From Bradyrhizobium sp. AZCC 2262 (lineage in GTDB: Bacteria > Pseudomonadota > Alphaproteobacteria > Rhizobiales > Xanthobacteraceae): a DNA stretch of 64,000 bases. Positions 1 through 7,960 of this stretch are shown in pieces. The notes beneath the pieces were generated by a model. It saw nothing but the letters and a program-made list of their open reading frames with translations. It had not been told where the DNA came from and searched no databases. Within the stretch, counting starts at the first letter, position 1. The number at the start of each line of letters is the position of its first letter. Where the stretch lies: contig NZ_JAZHRT010000001.1 in assembly GCF_036924535.1 (NCBI RefSeq), forward strand, positions 8,928,001 to 8,992,000, given 5' to 3'. Position numbers and translations under genes: made by a program.

Positions 1-239
1 CGATCGTGGCCGACGATGGCGATACCACCTATTTTCTCGCTGGCGACGCTTCCTATGACGAGAGATTGATGCTTGCGGGCAAGCTCGACGGTGTCAGCGC
101 CGACGAGCGGGTTACCACCGCCACACTCGACGCGATCCGTAATTTCGTCCAGTCCCGTCCGATCGTCTATCTGCCAACCCATGATCCGCAGGCGGCGGCG
201 CGGCTGGCGAGCCGGCAATTGGCCGGCGCCGCAGCCTAG
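1..239 (+). CDS. MBL-fold metallo-hydrolase, C-terminal fragment
   Basis: Only the last 78 or so codons are in the window; the frame is open to the left edge. The visible part reads IVADDGDTTYFLAGDASYDE and later PIVYLPTHDPQAAARLA, then TAG. This is the usual C-terminal strand-and-helix end of the metallo-beta-lactamase-fold hydrolases related to N-acyl-homoserine lactonases, where the conserved aspartate lies in the FLAGDASY-like segment and the last metal-binding His in the PTHD motif. The metal-binding HxHxDH segment is outside the window, so substrate and exact subfamily cannot be judged. The gene is convergent with the LysE-family gene that follows. Confidence 0.7.
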   Translation, partial: IVADDGDTTYFLAGDASYDERLMLAGKLDGVSADERVTTATLDAIRNFVQSRPIVYLPTHDPQAAARLASRQLAGAAA

Positions 240-267
240 ATCTTCTCCAGCTTCTGCAGGCAGCCGT

Positions 268-900
268 CTACGATTTGGCAGCGCTCGTCACGAGCTTCAG
301 GCCGAGACCGAACATGACGGCGCCGGCCGCTCGATCAACCCAGGATTTGTACGACAGATAAGCCCGTTGCGGGCCTGACGACGAGAAGAGAACGGCGACC
401 AATGCATACCAGACCGACTCGACGAGAAACACGGCTGCAAGCAGAGCGGCAGCGAACCCCAGCGAAAAGGACGCGGGGAGAAAAGCCGCGAACACGCTTG
501 CATAGACGATGGCTGTCTTCGGGTTGCTTAACTGTGTTGTGAGGCCCAGCCAGAACGCATGAAGGGGCCGGCCGCGGCCTTTGCCGCTGTCGGCGACGGG
601 CGCGAGAGGCTGTTGAGCAGACCTGAATATGAGAAAGCTCAGGTAGCAAAGGTACAGACCGCCGAGGACCTTGAGGGCTGCATAGAGCGCCGGCACCGCC
701 AGCAGAACGCTCTGCAGCCCGAGCAGCGCCGCTGCGCCGAAGATGGCGCCTCCTGCGCCCATACCCAGCGCGGTGGCAAGCGCGCGGATCCTGCTCGAAG
801 CGACAGCCACGCGGGCCACCATCACGAAGCTCGGCCCGGGGCTGATTACCCCAACGCCGAGTGCGGCGACGATGCTGGCGAGCGTTGCTAGTTCTTGCAT
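268..900 (-). CDS. LysE/RhtB-family amino-acid exporter
   Basis: A 210-residue inner-membrane protein. The N-terminus has the family hallmark ISPGPSFVMVAR (residues about 19-30), and later LTTQLSNPKTAIVYASVFAAF (about 120-140), the conserved NPK segment of LysE/RhtB translocators. About six hydrophobic segments fit the family topology. Members export amino acids or related small molecules by proton exchange; the substrate cannot be read from sequence. The start has GGAGGATTAGACC upstream, a good ribosome site. It stands alone, 49 bases from the following leftward NTF2-like gene. Confidence 0.88.
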   Translation of the reverse strand: MQELATLASIVAALGVGVISPGPSFVMVARVAVASSRIRALATALGMGAGGAIFGAAALLGLQSVLLAVPALYAALKVLGGLYLCYLSFLIFRSAQQPLAPVADSGKGRGRPLHAFWLGLTTQLSNPKTAIVYASVFAAFLPASFSLGFAAALLAAVFLVESVWYALVAVLFSSSGPQRAYLSYKSWVDRAAGAVMFGLGLKLVTSAAKS

Positions 901-949
901 GGTCTAATCCTCCTGGGTGGCCTGCACGGGCTTGAGTATAACGGCACGA

Positions 950-1375
950 CTATTCGGTGTGTGGCGGGGCTTCAACCGCCCAGTTCGGATCGGCGCCGAA
1001 CGGATGATCCATGAAAAACACCCAGCTGCCGTCGGGCAACCGGCGGTGAACCTCCATGCCGTGGTGATGCACCTCGGTCGGCTTGCCGTCTTCGCCGGTG
1101 CCTTTGATGAGCCATTGCGACCGCGTCATCGCGAAGTCGCCGGAGATCGTCGTGTGATGGGTCACGACATCCATGTGCGGCTTCAATCCGACATAGGCGG
1201 CCATCGTCTTGCGAATGCCGTCCGCGCCGCGCGCGACGCTGCTGCCGCCATGGACTTCGTCGACCTGAACAATCGAGGCGTCGGCGTGGTACATCGCGGC
1301 CGCGGCGTCAACGTCCTGCGCATTGAACGCGCGTGCCAGCCAGAGATTGCAAAGTTCCGGGGACGGAGCACCCAT
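950..1375 (-). CDS. NTF2-like (SgcJ/EcaC-type, DUF4440) small protein
   Basis: A 141-residue cone-fold protein. The arrangement LARAFNAQDVDAAAAMYHADA at the N-terminus, a central GADGIRKTMAAY helix and the closing strand GSWVFFMDHPFGADPNW match SnoaL/DUF4440 proteins. Such proteins are often stress-associated or act as small isomerases or binding partners, but no catalytic assignment is possible here. It ends 49 bases upstream of the LysE-family start on the same strand, and is divergent from the frameshifted LysR gene at 1584, so that regulator may once have controlled it. This regulatory link is inference from layout only. Confidence 0.75.
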   Translation of the reverse strand: MGAPSPELCNLWLARAFNAQDVDAAAAMYHADASIVQVDEVHGGSSVARGADGIRKTMAAYVGLKPHMDVVTHHTTISGDFAMTRSQWLIKGTGEDGKPTEVHHHGMEVHRRLPDGSWVFFMDHPFGADPNWAVEAPPHTE

Positions 1376-1583
1376 TTCTCAACTCCCATGTTCAGGTTGA
1401 TCGATTATCGAGATGGACGCAGCAGACTCATGCTTGGGCAGCAAACCTGCACTGGCGTTGTGCTGAGTTCCATCATCTCGCTTTCCGTGTTTCTCCAACG
1501 GGTAACGTTTGGCGGAGCGGAAAGCACGTTGGAATTGCGCCAGCGTCACTTGCGAAACTGCAAGGGACTTCTAGCTGTGCGTC

Positions 1584-2511
1584 ATGGAGGACTGGAACGA
1601 GCCCCAACTCGTGTTGGCGGTGCATCGGGCAAGCAGCCTCACCGGCGCCGCCAAAGCGCTAGATATCGACCACTCGACCGCGTTCCGCCGCCTGAATGCG
1701 CTGGAAGCGCGGCTCGGCGTTCGCCTGTTCGAGCGCCTTCCCGGCGGCGCATACCAGGCGACGCCGGCGGGCGAGCGGATGGATGGCCGCCGCGGCCGAG
1801 CGCATGGAAGATGAGGCGCTCGCCATCGACCGCGACATTGCCGGCCGCGACCACCGTCTCTCCGGCCGCCTGCGCGTCACCTCCTCGGAGACGCTGGCCT
1901 ATCGAAAGCTGACCGGCCATCTCGCCAGGTTCCGGCGGACCCATCCCGGCATCGTCGTCGAACTCGTGGTCGACAACCGCGTGCTCAACCTATCGCGCCG
2001 CGAGGCCGATATCGCGCTTCGCCCGATGCGGCCGAAGGAGGGCGATCTCTGGGGTCGCAAGCTCGCCGATGTCGCATGGAACTTCTACGGCGCCGTTGGC
2101 TATCTCGAAGAGAGCGGCGAAGCCGCGTCATCTCCGCAAGATCTCGGCCGTCACGCCCTGATCGGATGGGAAGAAACGGCTGTTGGTATCATGGCTGCCG
2201 ATTGGCTCAATCGCACGGCGCCAGGCGACGCCTTCGTCTACCGGACCAACAGCCTCGTCAATCAGTTCAGCGCCGCGAAAGCCGGCATCGGTCTCGCGCT
2301 GCTTCCCTGCTATCTCGGCGACGAAGATGCCGATCTCGTCCGCGCGCTGCCTGGTCCGGTGCCGGATTTGGTTGGCGAACTATGGATCGTGACCCACGCC
2401 GACCTGAGGAGGACCGCGCGGGTCCGCGCCTTCTTCGATATCGTTGGAGAGGGCCTTGCCCGTGAGCACAATCTGTTCGACGGGCGAGGATTACCCCGTC
2501 CTGCCGCCTAG
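1584..2511 (+). pseudogene. LysR-family regulator broken by a 4-bp GATG duplication
   Basis: The first frame gives the winged-helix N-terminus (MEDWNEPQLVLAVHRASS, then LTGAAKALDIDHSTAFRRL and GVRLFERLPGG). It runs out of frame after GERM. The co-inducer domain continues in the next frame from AAAERMEDEALAIDRDIAG through READIALRPM and GIGLALLPCYLGD to the stop at 2511. At 1778-1785 the sequence GATGGATG is a perfect 4-bp tandem duplication. Removing one copy restores GERMAAAAERM, a normal LysR linker-helix sequence, and a single frame of about 307 residues. As sequenced, the product is a 76-residue HTH fragment. It may be a true pseudogene, a slippage allele or a sequencing error. It is divergent from the NTF2-like gene. 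Confidence 0.85.
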
Positions 2512-3476
2512 ATCTTCTCCAGCTTCTGCAGGCAGCGGCTCACCCGAACCTCCGGCGGCATCGGTGTATCCGGAAAGCTGGTCTTCCAGTCGGTGACGCC
2601 GACTTCGCCGACATAGATGTCGCCCCTGGAATCCATCGCGATGCCGTGCGGCGCGAGGAATTTGCCGGCCTCCAGCCCCGGGCCGTTCTCGCCGCCGAGC
2701 CGCGCGATCCGTTTGCCTTTTGAATCGACGATCGAGAGCCTTGGGCCGAGATTGGGCACCTTGCGATTGACCGCCAGGCCGGGGCCGAGCTCGCCGATAA
2801 TGAAATTCGCCTGCTTGCCGCCGCAGCGGCACAGCGCGCAGGGCCGGTGCAGATTGTTCCACTGCGTCTCATATTTGCCGTTGCCGTCGAACACCTGCAC
2901 GCGGTGGTTCTCGCGGTCGGCGACATAGACCCAGCCGTCGGAATCGGTTGCGATATTGTGGACGATGTTGAACTGGCCGGGATCGGTGCCGGGCTCGCCC
3001 CAGGTTTTCAGCAGCTTTCCATCCGGCGAATATTTGTGGACGCAGGCATTGCCGTAGCCGTCGGAAACATAAATCTCGCCCTTCGGCGACAGCGCGGTGT
3101 GGGTGCAGCGGTGAAACGGCTCGCCGCTCATGAATGGCGCCGGCTTGTTCGGAATGCCGATGGTCAGCAGCACCTTGCCGTCGGTGGTGCATTTGCGCAC
3201 GGTATGGTCGCCGTCATCGGTGCAATAGAGATTGTCGTCGGCGTCGATGTGCAAACCGTGGGCACGGTTGAACAGGCCTTCGCCCCAGCTCCGGAGGAAA
3301 TTCCCCTCGCGGTCCAGCACCACCATCGGATGGTCGCCACGGTTGAAGACGTAGATGCGGTCCTTGCCGTCGACCGCGACGGAAGCGGCGTCAGTCAGAC
3401 TCCAGCCGTCCGGCAGCTTGGCCCAGTTTTCAACCACGCGGTAACGGTGTTCGCCCGAGCCGAGAATGGCCGACAT
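2508..3476 (-). CDS. NHL-repeat six-bladed beta-propeller protein
   Basis: A 322-residue protein starting MSAILGSGEHRYRVVENWAK, with GGGGAGAAACGC just upstream; an open frame extends further but lacks a better start. Repeating blades are visible, each with a segment like DGKDRIYVFNRGDHPMVV, DADDNLYCTDDGDHTVRK, KGEIYVSDGYGNACVHKY, DSDGWVYVADRENHRVQVF and DSRGDIYVGEV. These are NHL blades of the family that includes peptidyl-alpha-hydroxyglycine alpha-amidating lyase-like proteins of Bradyrhizobium. No signal peptide is evident. A cysteine cluster CALCRCGG sits between blades four and five, which is unusual. Function is unassigned. It is convergent with the LysR pseudogene, overlapping its end by 4 bases. 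Confidence 0.8.
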   Translation of the reverse strand: MSAILGSGEHRYRVVENWAKLPDGWSLTDAASVAVDGKDRIYVFNRGDHPMVVLDREGNFLRSWGEGLFNRAHGLHIDADDNLYCTDDGDHTVRKCTTDGKVLLTIGIPNKPAPFMSGEPFHRCTHTALSPKGEIYVSDGYGNACVHKYSPDGKLLKTWGEPGTDPGQFNIVHNIATDSDGWVYVADRENHRVQVFDGNGKYETQWNNLHRPCALCRCGGKQANFIIGELGPGLAVNRKVPNLGPRLSIVDSKGKRIARLGGENGPGLEAGKFLAPHGIAMDSRGDIYVGEVGVTDWKTSFPDTPMPPEVRVSRCLQKLEKI

Positions 3477-3838
3477 GCGTTTCTCCCCATCTGATATTTG
3501 TTGGCCGGGAGTGTTGCAGAGACCTGCCCGAAGCACGAGGGGGATTTGCGCATGGCACGTTTCTTTCAGACAGGGCGTGTACTCATAAAATCGGGACAGT
3601 CGGCTCAAACACCGTTGATGTCCGCTTGTCCCCCAGAAGCGGCGCAAATGCAGACAAGCCGGGACGTCCGCGAAGGGCCAAAAGCTGCCCCGGCAGCTCC
3701 AAAGCGCTACTTCCGGTCTACCCCCGAACAACGGACATCAACTGGCTCGCCTCGTTGGTCCGTTTGGTGCCAAAGGCGAAATAGACTGCTCATACCCCTG
3801 GACGAAAGAGGCCGCCGATTGAGGAGACGAGATATTGT
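3477..3838. other. 362-base gap with no convincing gene; holds a repeat relic
   Basis: No ORF here has the composition of a real protein. The middle, 3614-3742, is a degenerate copy of a common Bradyrhizobium intergenic element (listed separately). The rest shows no recognisable RNA gene or terminator. Confidence 0.6.
3614..3742. repeat. 129-bp MITE-like element with 11-bp inverted ends
   Basis: GTTGATGTCCG at 3614-3624 and CGGACATCAAC at 3732-3742 are perfect inverted repeats. The interior contains wording such as ATGTCCGCTTGTCCCCCAGA and a second, opposite-facing half, typical of the intergenic family around the motif ATGTCCGCTT that gives rise to spurious short ORFs in many Bradyrhizobium annotations. 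No transposase is encoded. Confidence 0.6.
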
Positions 3839-4363
3839 TTACTTGTTGAAGGCCAGGCTGGAGCAATACCACCAGATTTCCATGGGTTTCCAGGCGAGAA
3901 AATAACTGGCTTCCGTACACTCGACGTAGGTTTTGTATTTGCGCCCGTTTTTGCACGTTCCGGACCCCATGGGCCAGGCAGACGCGGAGCATCCGACCCA
4001 GGGGCGGCCCCTTGACGGGAGGCTTGATGCGCAACCACCGTCGCAACTGCTAACACCCCTCTCAATCCTGCGAAGCTTTTCCAATACCGACTCTTCCCCT
4101 GCCGTTGTCGGTCGATCGGTTCGCGATGTTCCACGGGACACAGTGCGGGTTACGGCGTTGCGAGTAACCGCGCGCTGTTGCGGCCTTTGTGGCCTGGCAA
4201 CTGGCTTCGGCGCCAGGACTGTGATGCTCGGAAGAACAGTGGCGTCGGAGGGGGGATCGGTTCGCGACGTTGCCGTGCCGCTTAGGCCGAACGTCAGCAG
4301 TGCAAATGATGAGATGGCGACAGCCAGACTCGAAAAGAAGCGTGACGAAAGCCCCAAAGCCAT
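3839..4363 (-). CDS. Secreted six-cysteine protein, paralogue A
   Basis: A 174-residue protein starting MALGLSSRFFSSLAVAISSF, with GGAGG two bases before ATATG. A signal peptide of about 30 residues is followed by ITVLAPKPVARPQRPQQ, a proline/arginine-rich linker, and then a C-terminal domain with six cysteines: C-x3-C (SSCDGGC), PWVGC, TCKNG, YVEC and IWWYC. The same pattern occurs in paralogues B and C at 5220 and 5928, so the domain is real and probably disulfide-bonded in the periplasm or outside the cell. I do not recognise the family. B and C share nearly identical upstream sequence; A does not, so A is the oldest or most rearranged copy. Confidence 0.72.
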   Translation of the reverse strand: MALGLSSRFFSSLAVAISSFALLTFGLSGTATSRTDPPSDATVLPSITVLAPKPVARPQRPQQRAVTRNAVTRTVSRGTSRTDRPTTAGEESVLEKLRRIERGVSSCDGGCASSLPSRGRPWVGCSASAWPMGSGTCKNGRKYKTYVECTEASYFLAWKPMEIWWYCSSLAFNK

Positions 4364-4877
4364 ATCCTCCGAATAGGGTGGATAGCCACCAACTCTGCAT
4401 ATCTTCGTAGGCATCACTCGCAAAATCAATGTCATGTAACACCGGGTCGAACGTCGTCGCATACGAACCTATCGCCGGTTTGGATGCCAGCGAAGCAGCT
4501 GTCGCATCGTCGTCGGGCCATTGATCGACATTGTTTTTTGCGGCGACTGCATTTCCGAAGACAAATGACAGCCGCGGTTCAGCTGTCCGCTATCGAGCCT
4601 CGATACGCATGCGCTACCTGTTTCGATTCTCTGCGGTGACCCGAAATTTCCCTATTTCAACCGCTTCTTCCGAAAATACCGCGGCGCGTCGCCGGGCAAC
4701 TATCGTCGGCAGGTTCGGCTGGAGCACGCGCGCAGCGGGCCGTCGTATGCGGCGTGGCCGTGAATTCCGGCCGCACGCGGTTTCATCAGGTCAATGGGGC
4801 CGTCAGATTGACGCTGATTTCCGCTTTGGGATTTATCGGCCGGACTGGCAATGTCGATCGAGAAGGAGCTTGCGGCA
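4364..4877. other. 514-base gap containing a duplicated block and a paralogue relic
   Basis: Bases about 4552-4655 repeat, with substitutions, the block at about 5869-5968 that covers the 3' end of paralogue C and its downstream flank. The rest, about 4660-4877, shows no convincing coding sequence. Confidence 0.6.
4606..4662 (-). pseudogene. 3'-end relic of a fourth six-cysteine paralogue
   Basis: Read on the minus strand, this stretch gives GKFRVTAENRNR followed by a stop in the same place as the C-terminus of paralogue C (also GKFRVTAENRNR). The upstream cysteine domain is absent: sequence before 4662 does not continue the similarity. It is therefore the end of a lost or recombined copy, and marks the edge of the duplication unit. 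Confidence 0.65.
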
Positions 4878-5210
4878 TCATACGCGAGAAGGGTGCAGAA
4901 TATACGGCCTCACGCTATCCATTCTCAGTCTGAGGCACGCGATCTCCTTGTCGGAAAGGGGGCGCAAGGCGGTCCTCTTGTCTTCCCGAAAGATACCCGG
5001 ATAGCGCAGGATAGCCTTTTCCGCGTCACCTACCTCAAGCGTTCCAACCGCAAAGAATCTGGGATCATGTTCCCGTTCCGCCAAGCGTAGCTCGACGAGC
5101 CAACCACATTTCGCAAGTCCCGTTACCCCCGATTCATCCCCACACGACTGCTCTCCCAGATCGACTTGGCTGGCTATCGGATGTGAGTTTTCGAGGTTCG
5201 GTATCGCCAC
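4878..5210 (-). CDS. Small hypothetical protein
   Basis: A possible 110-residue protein. Its C-terminal 70 residues look like a genuine soluble domain (LVELRLAEREHDPRFFAVG, then EVGDAEKAILRYPGIF and ALRPLSDKEIACLRL). The first 35 residues are less protein-like, and the GTG at 5210 has no good ribosome site, so the true start may lie further in or the gene may be truncated. It lies 9 bases after the stop of paralogue B on the same strand. I do not recognise a family. Confidence 0.4.
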   Translation of the reverse strand: MAIPNLENSHPIASQVDLGEQSCGDESGVTGLAKCGWLVELRLAEREHDPRFFAVGTLEVGDAEKAILRYPGIFREDKRTALRPLSDKEIACLRLRMDSVRPYILHPSRV

Positions 5211-5219
5211 CGGTACGGA

Positions 5220-5795
5220 CTAGCGACGTCCTGATCGCTTGAGTTCGGCGACCTGAAGCTTCTCCCCGGAAAGCTTGCCTCCGGCGTGCAGGCTGCTGCA
5301 ATACCACCAGACTTCATATTGTCTCCAGGCCAAAAACATTCCGGTTTCCCTGCACTCCTGGTAGGTTTTGTAGTTGCGTACGTTTCTGCACGTTGTCGAT
5401 AAAGTAAAATCCCCGGACGACACGGAGCATCCGTTCCACGGTTGATTGCCGTATTTGAAGCTCGTCTGGCAGCCGTCGGTGCAATTGCTGGAAGTCTTCT
5501 CAAGCGCGGCAATCCTCGCCATCACTGAACCGGACGCCGGCTTTTGAGCTGATGTCGGTGGCGTTTGAGGGGCTGGCGATGTCGGGCGGGCTGCAACCGT
5601 GTTTGCCACCGGCGGCGCCTGCCTCTGCGGTCTTGCCACCGGCCTTGCCGCCGGCTTCGGCGCCACGACCGTGATGCCGGGAAGCTGGCTGGTGGAGGAG
5701 CCTGTTGCGGTTTGCGAGGCTGCCGTGCCGCTCAGCAACACGGTCGACAGGACAGCGAGAGCCGAGGGCGCAACGAGGCTCGATGATATTCTCAT
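5220..5795 (-). CDS. Secreted six-cysteine protein, paralogue B
   Basis: A 191-residue protein starting MRISSSLVAPSALAVLST, preceded by GGGAGAACGAGTT. The signal peptide ends near ASQ. A Pro/Ala-rich linker (ITVVAPKPAARPVARPQR) follows, then the six-cysteine domain: SNCTDGC, PWNGC, TTCRN, YQEC and VWWYC, with FLAW between the fifth and sixth cysteines. It has a C-terminal tail (about 25 residues, basic) that A lacks. Its start region and 5' flank are almost identical to those of paralogue C, which implies recent duplication. The linker and signal favour export to the periplasm or cell surface; the function is unknown. Confidence 0.75.
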   Translation of the reverse strand: MRISSSLVAPSALAVLSTVLLSGTAASQTATGSSTSQLPGITVVAPKPAARPVARPQRQAPPVANTVAARPTSPAPQTPPTSAQKPASGSVMARIAALEKTSSNCTDGCQTSFKYGNQPWNGCSVSSGDFTLSTTCRNVRNYKTYQECRETGMFLAWRQYEVWWYCSSLHAGGKLSGEKLQVAELKRSGRR

Positions 5796-5927
5796 AACTC
5801 GTTCTCCCAAATCCGGAAATGAATGCCGTCCCCGGTGCGCGCACCGTGTCACGTATCCAACCAGCATTTCCGAAGAAATGACAGGCGGGGGTTCGGCTGT
5901 CCGCTCTTGCGCCCCGATACGCGTGCG

Positions 5928-6476
5928 CTACCTGTTCCGATTCTCTGCGGTGACCCGAAATTTCCCCCCATTCAGCATGCCGGTGCAGTACCACCACGAT
6001 CGGTTTCGGTCCCAGCCCAGGAACATTTTGGTTTCCACGCATTGCGCGTAGTCCCTGTGAGTGAGCGTATCTTTGCAGGTTGCCGAGAAAACTGAATAGT
6101 ATCCCACCGATTCGCTGCATCCAACCCAGGGGTCCTTGCCGCGTGGGAAGCTGGATTCGCAGCCATCGTTGCAACTGCTGGCCTGTCTCTCGAGCCGGGC
6201 AAGCTTCGCCATGACAGGACCCTGCGCAGCCGACGGCGTGCCAGTCGCCGTTTGAGTGGATCGCGATGTCCGGCCTCGGTGTACCACCCGACCGGACCCT
6301 TGTGACCTTTCCTCCCGTTGCGGCCTTGCCACTTGCCTCGGCGCTTCGATCGTGACGGTGGGAAGCGCGGAGCTTGGTGTGGTTTGCGACATTGCCGCGC
6401 CGGTGAGGCTACACAGCAACGCAGTTGACAGGAAAGCGACAGCTGAGGGCGCGACAAGGCTTGATGACATTCTCAT
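5928..6476 (-). CDS. Secreted six-cysteine protein, paralogue C
   Basis: A 182-residue protein starting MRMSSSLVAPSAVAFLST with the same GGGAGAACGAGTT leader as paralogue B. After the signal peptide comes the short linker VTIEAPRQVARPQREE and the domain with SSCNDGC, PWVGC, ATCKD, YAQC and SWWYC, again six cysteines in the same spacing class. It ends GKFRVTAENRNR, the sequence also left as a relic at 4606-4662. The three genes face the same way, but intergenic distances (about 130 bases between C and B) and conserved leaders suggest each has its own promoter. Confidence 0.75.
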   Translation of the reverse strand: MRMSSSLVAPSAVAFLSTALLCSLTGAAMSQTTPSSALPTVTIEAPRQVARPQREERSQGSGRVVHRGRTSRSTQTATGTPSAAQGPVMAKLARLERQASSCNDGCESSFPRGKDPWVGCSESVGYYSVFSATCKDTLTHRDYAQCVETKMFLGWDRNRSWWYCTGMLNGGKFRVTAENRNR

Positions 6477-6568
6477 AACTCGTTCTCCCAAATCCGGACA
6501 TAAATGCCGTCCCGGTGCGAACACCGTACCAGGTACCCAACTAGCTAGCCGTTCCGTTCGGGTCGGCA

Positions 6569-7795
6569 TCATGCCCCGGCGCGGTCACACGCTTCTTCCA
6601 AGCTCGCGGCAATGCGTTCGGTCGAGCCGAGTTTTCGCCGTAGCCAATCGAATACGAATTCCTTTGCAAGGGTCGGATTGTCGATATGGCCGGGAGATGC
6701 CGCGGTTTCTTCCGTCGAAAAGACCTTCAAGGCAAGCTGCGCGCCCGACTGTTTGCAGGATTCGTGGACATCGATTGCATTCTCGACGGCGATATAATCG
6801 TGTTGTCCGATCGTCATCAGCGAAGGGCATTTTAGCATCGCCCCGGAATACGTGACTCCCGCCATCCAGACCCGCCCGCCGGTCGCTGCTAGATCGCGAC
6901 CGACCTGACGTATCGCAAAAATGCGTTCGTGGCGTTCCCAAAGTCCCCCGTCACAAACCGCAGCGGCAAATCGACGATCGCGGCTTGCGATCCTGGTCGC
7001 GAGAGAGCCGCCCAAGCCGTCACCGTAAAGCGCGATCCTCGAGGGATCGATGTCGCCGCGCGCCAGCAGATAGTCCACCCAGCGACCGGCCGAAGCCTCG
7101 ATACGAGACGAGAATCTGTTTTCGTCCGTGGCTTCGCAGCCCGGCAGATCGATCAGCAGAAGCGACAGGCCGTTTCCAGCCGCGCTCCTTCGCATCGTGT
7201 AAAGTAGTTCATCCTTGCAGAGGTCGCCCCCGCCGAGACAGACCACGACCGGCATCAACGGGCGAGCGCCCGGAGCGCTGATGAAATATCCTTCCAGGGA
7301 GCTGTCGCCCTGATATGGAATTCTGACGACCTCGCCCCTCGGGCGGATATGTTCGAGATAGAGGCGCGAGCACCGTCTCATGCTTCGCAACAGAAACTCG
7401 CGCCTCGGATCCTTCGCATCCATGAATAGCTCGGCACAGCGGTAATAGCTCGATGCCCGCAGCCAGTTGCCGGTCGCCGCATTGAAGCCGCCCCGGGCAT
7501 GCGCTTCATCGCCGCGGGCACGGTTGATGTCGGCTGCGCTTTTCCAGGCTTCATACCAGCTTTCGTCGTCCCCGGGCGTAATCAGCCTTGCGGCGAAAAA
7601 GCATTCCGAGATGGTGCTGGCGCCCTCCTGTGCTGCACCGAGCATCCGCATGAACTGAAACGAGTAGGCCACGTCGTCGGGCCATTGCAGCCATCCCGCG
7701 TCGCTGTAGCACGGCGGCGCGGGCGGCATTTTTGGCTCGCCCAATTCGGCCTCGGCTGGCAGGGCGAGCATGTCCTTGTCCGGGTCCATCGACAT
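6569..7795 (-). CDS. FrsA-like alpha/beta-hydrolase-fold protein lacking the nucleophile Ser
   Basis: A 408-residue protein with an N-terminal helical region and a C-terminal alpha/beta-hydrolase domain. Visible features are the oxyanion-side strand PVVVCLGGGD (about 178-187), the nucleophile-elbow region ALYGDGLGGSLATRIA (about 255-270), GQHDYI carrying the likely acid, and SPGHIDNP carrying the likely base His. The elbow reads G258-D-G260-L-G, so glycine replaces the expected serine of GxSxG. FrsA-type proteins are known with altered elbows, so the fold may serve binding or a non-hydrolytic role. It is divergent from the OmpR-type regulator at 7961 and may be a target of that system; this is inference from layout. 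Confidence 0.75.
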   Translation of the reverse strand: MSMDPDKDMLALPAEAELGEPKMPPAPPCYSDAGWLQWPDDVAYSFQFMRMLGAAQEGASTISECFFAARLITPGDDESWYEAWKSAADINRARGDEAHARGGFNAATGNWLRASSYYRCAELFMDAKDPRREFLLRSMRRCSRLYLEHIRPRGEVVRIPYQGDSSLEGYFISAPGARPLMPVVVCLGGGDLCKDELLYTMRRSAAGNGLSLLLIDLPGCEATDENRFSSRIEASAGRWVDYLLARGDIDPSRIALYGDGLGGSLATRIASRDRRFAAAVCDGGLWERHERIFAIRQVGRDLAATGGRVWMAGVTYSGAMLKCPSLMTIGQHDYIAVENAIDVHESCKQSGAQLALKVFSTEETAASPGHIDNPTLAKEFVFDWLRRKLGSTERIAASLEEACDRAGA

Positions 7796-7960
7796 CGCTT
7801 TCTGCCGAAAGGAAGAGAAGCACCACTGGAAGTGTCCGATGTATCTCGCGAATTTCCCCGTGTGACCGTTTTGAAATTTTCCATGTCGGGCCGGCAGGAC
7901 GATACATTATGTTACAAAATAGGATGTCGCTTGCCTCGCCGGTTGGGTACTGTGGCGTGT

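Noticed and set aside
3498..3905. 135-codon plus-strand open frame
   Set aside because: It runs through the degenerate intergenic repeat, then antisense to paralogue A. The predicted protein has no domain-like composition.
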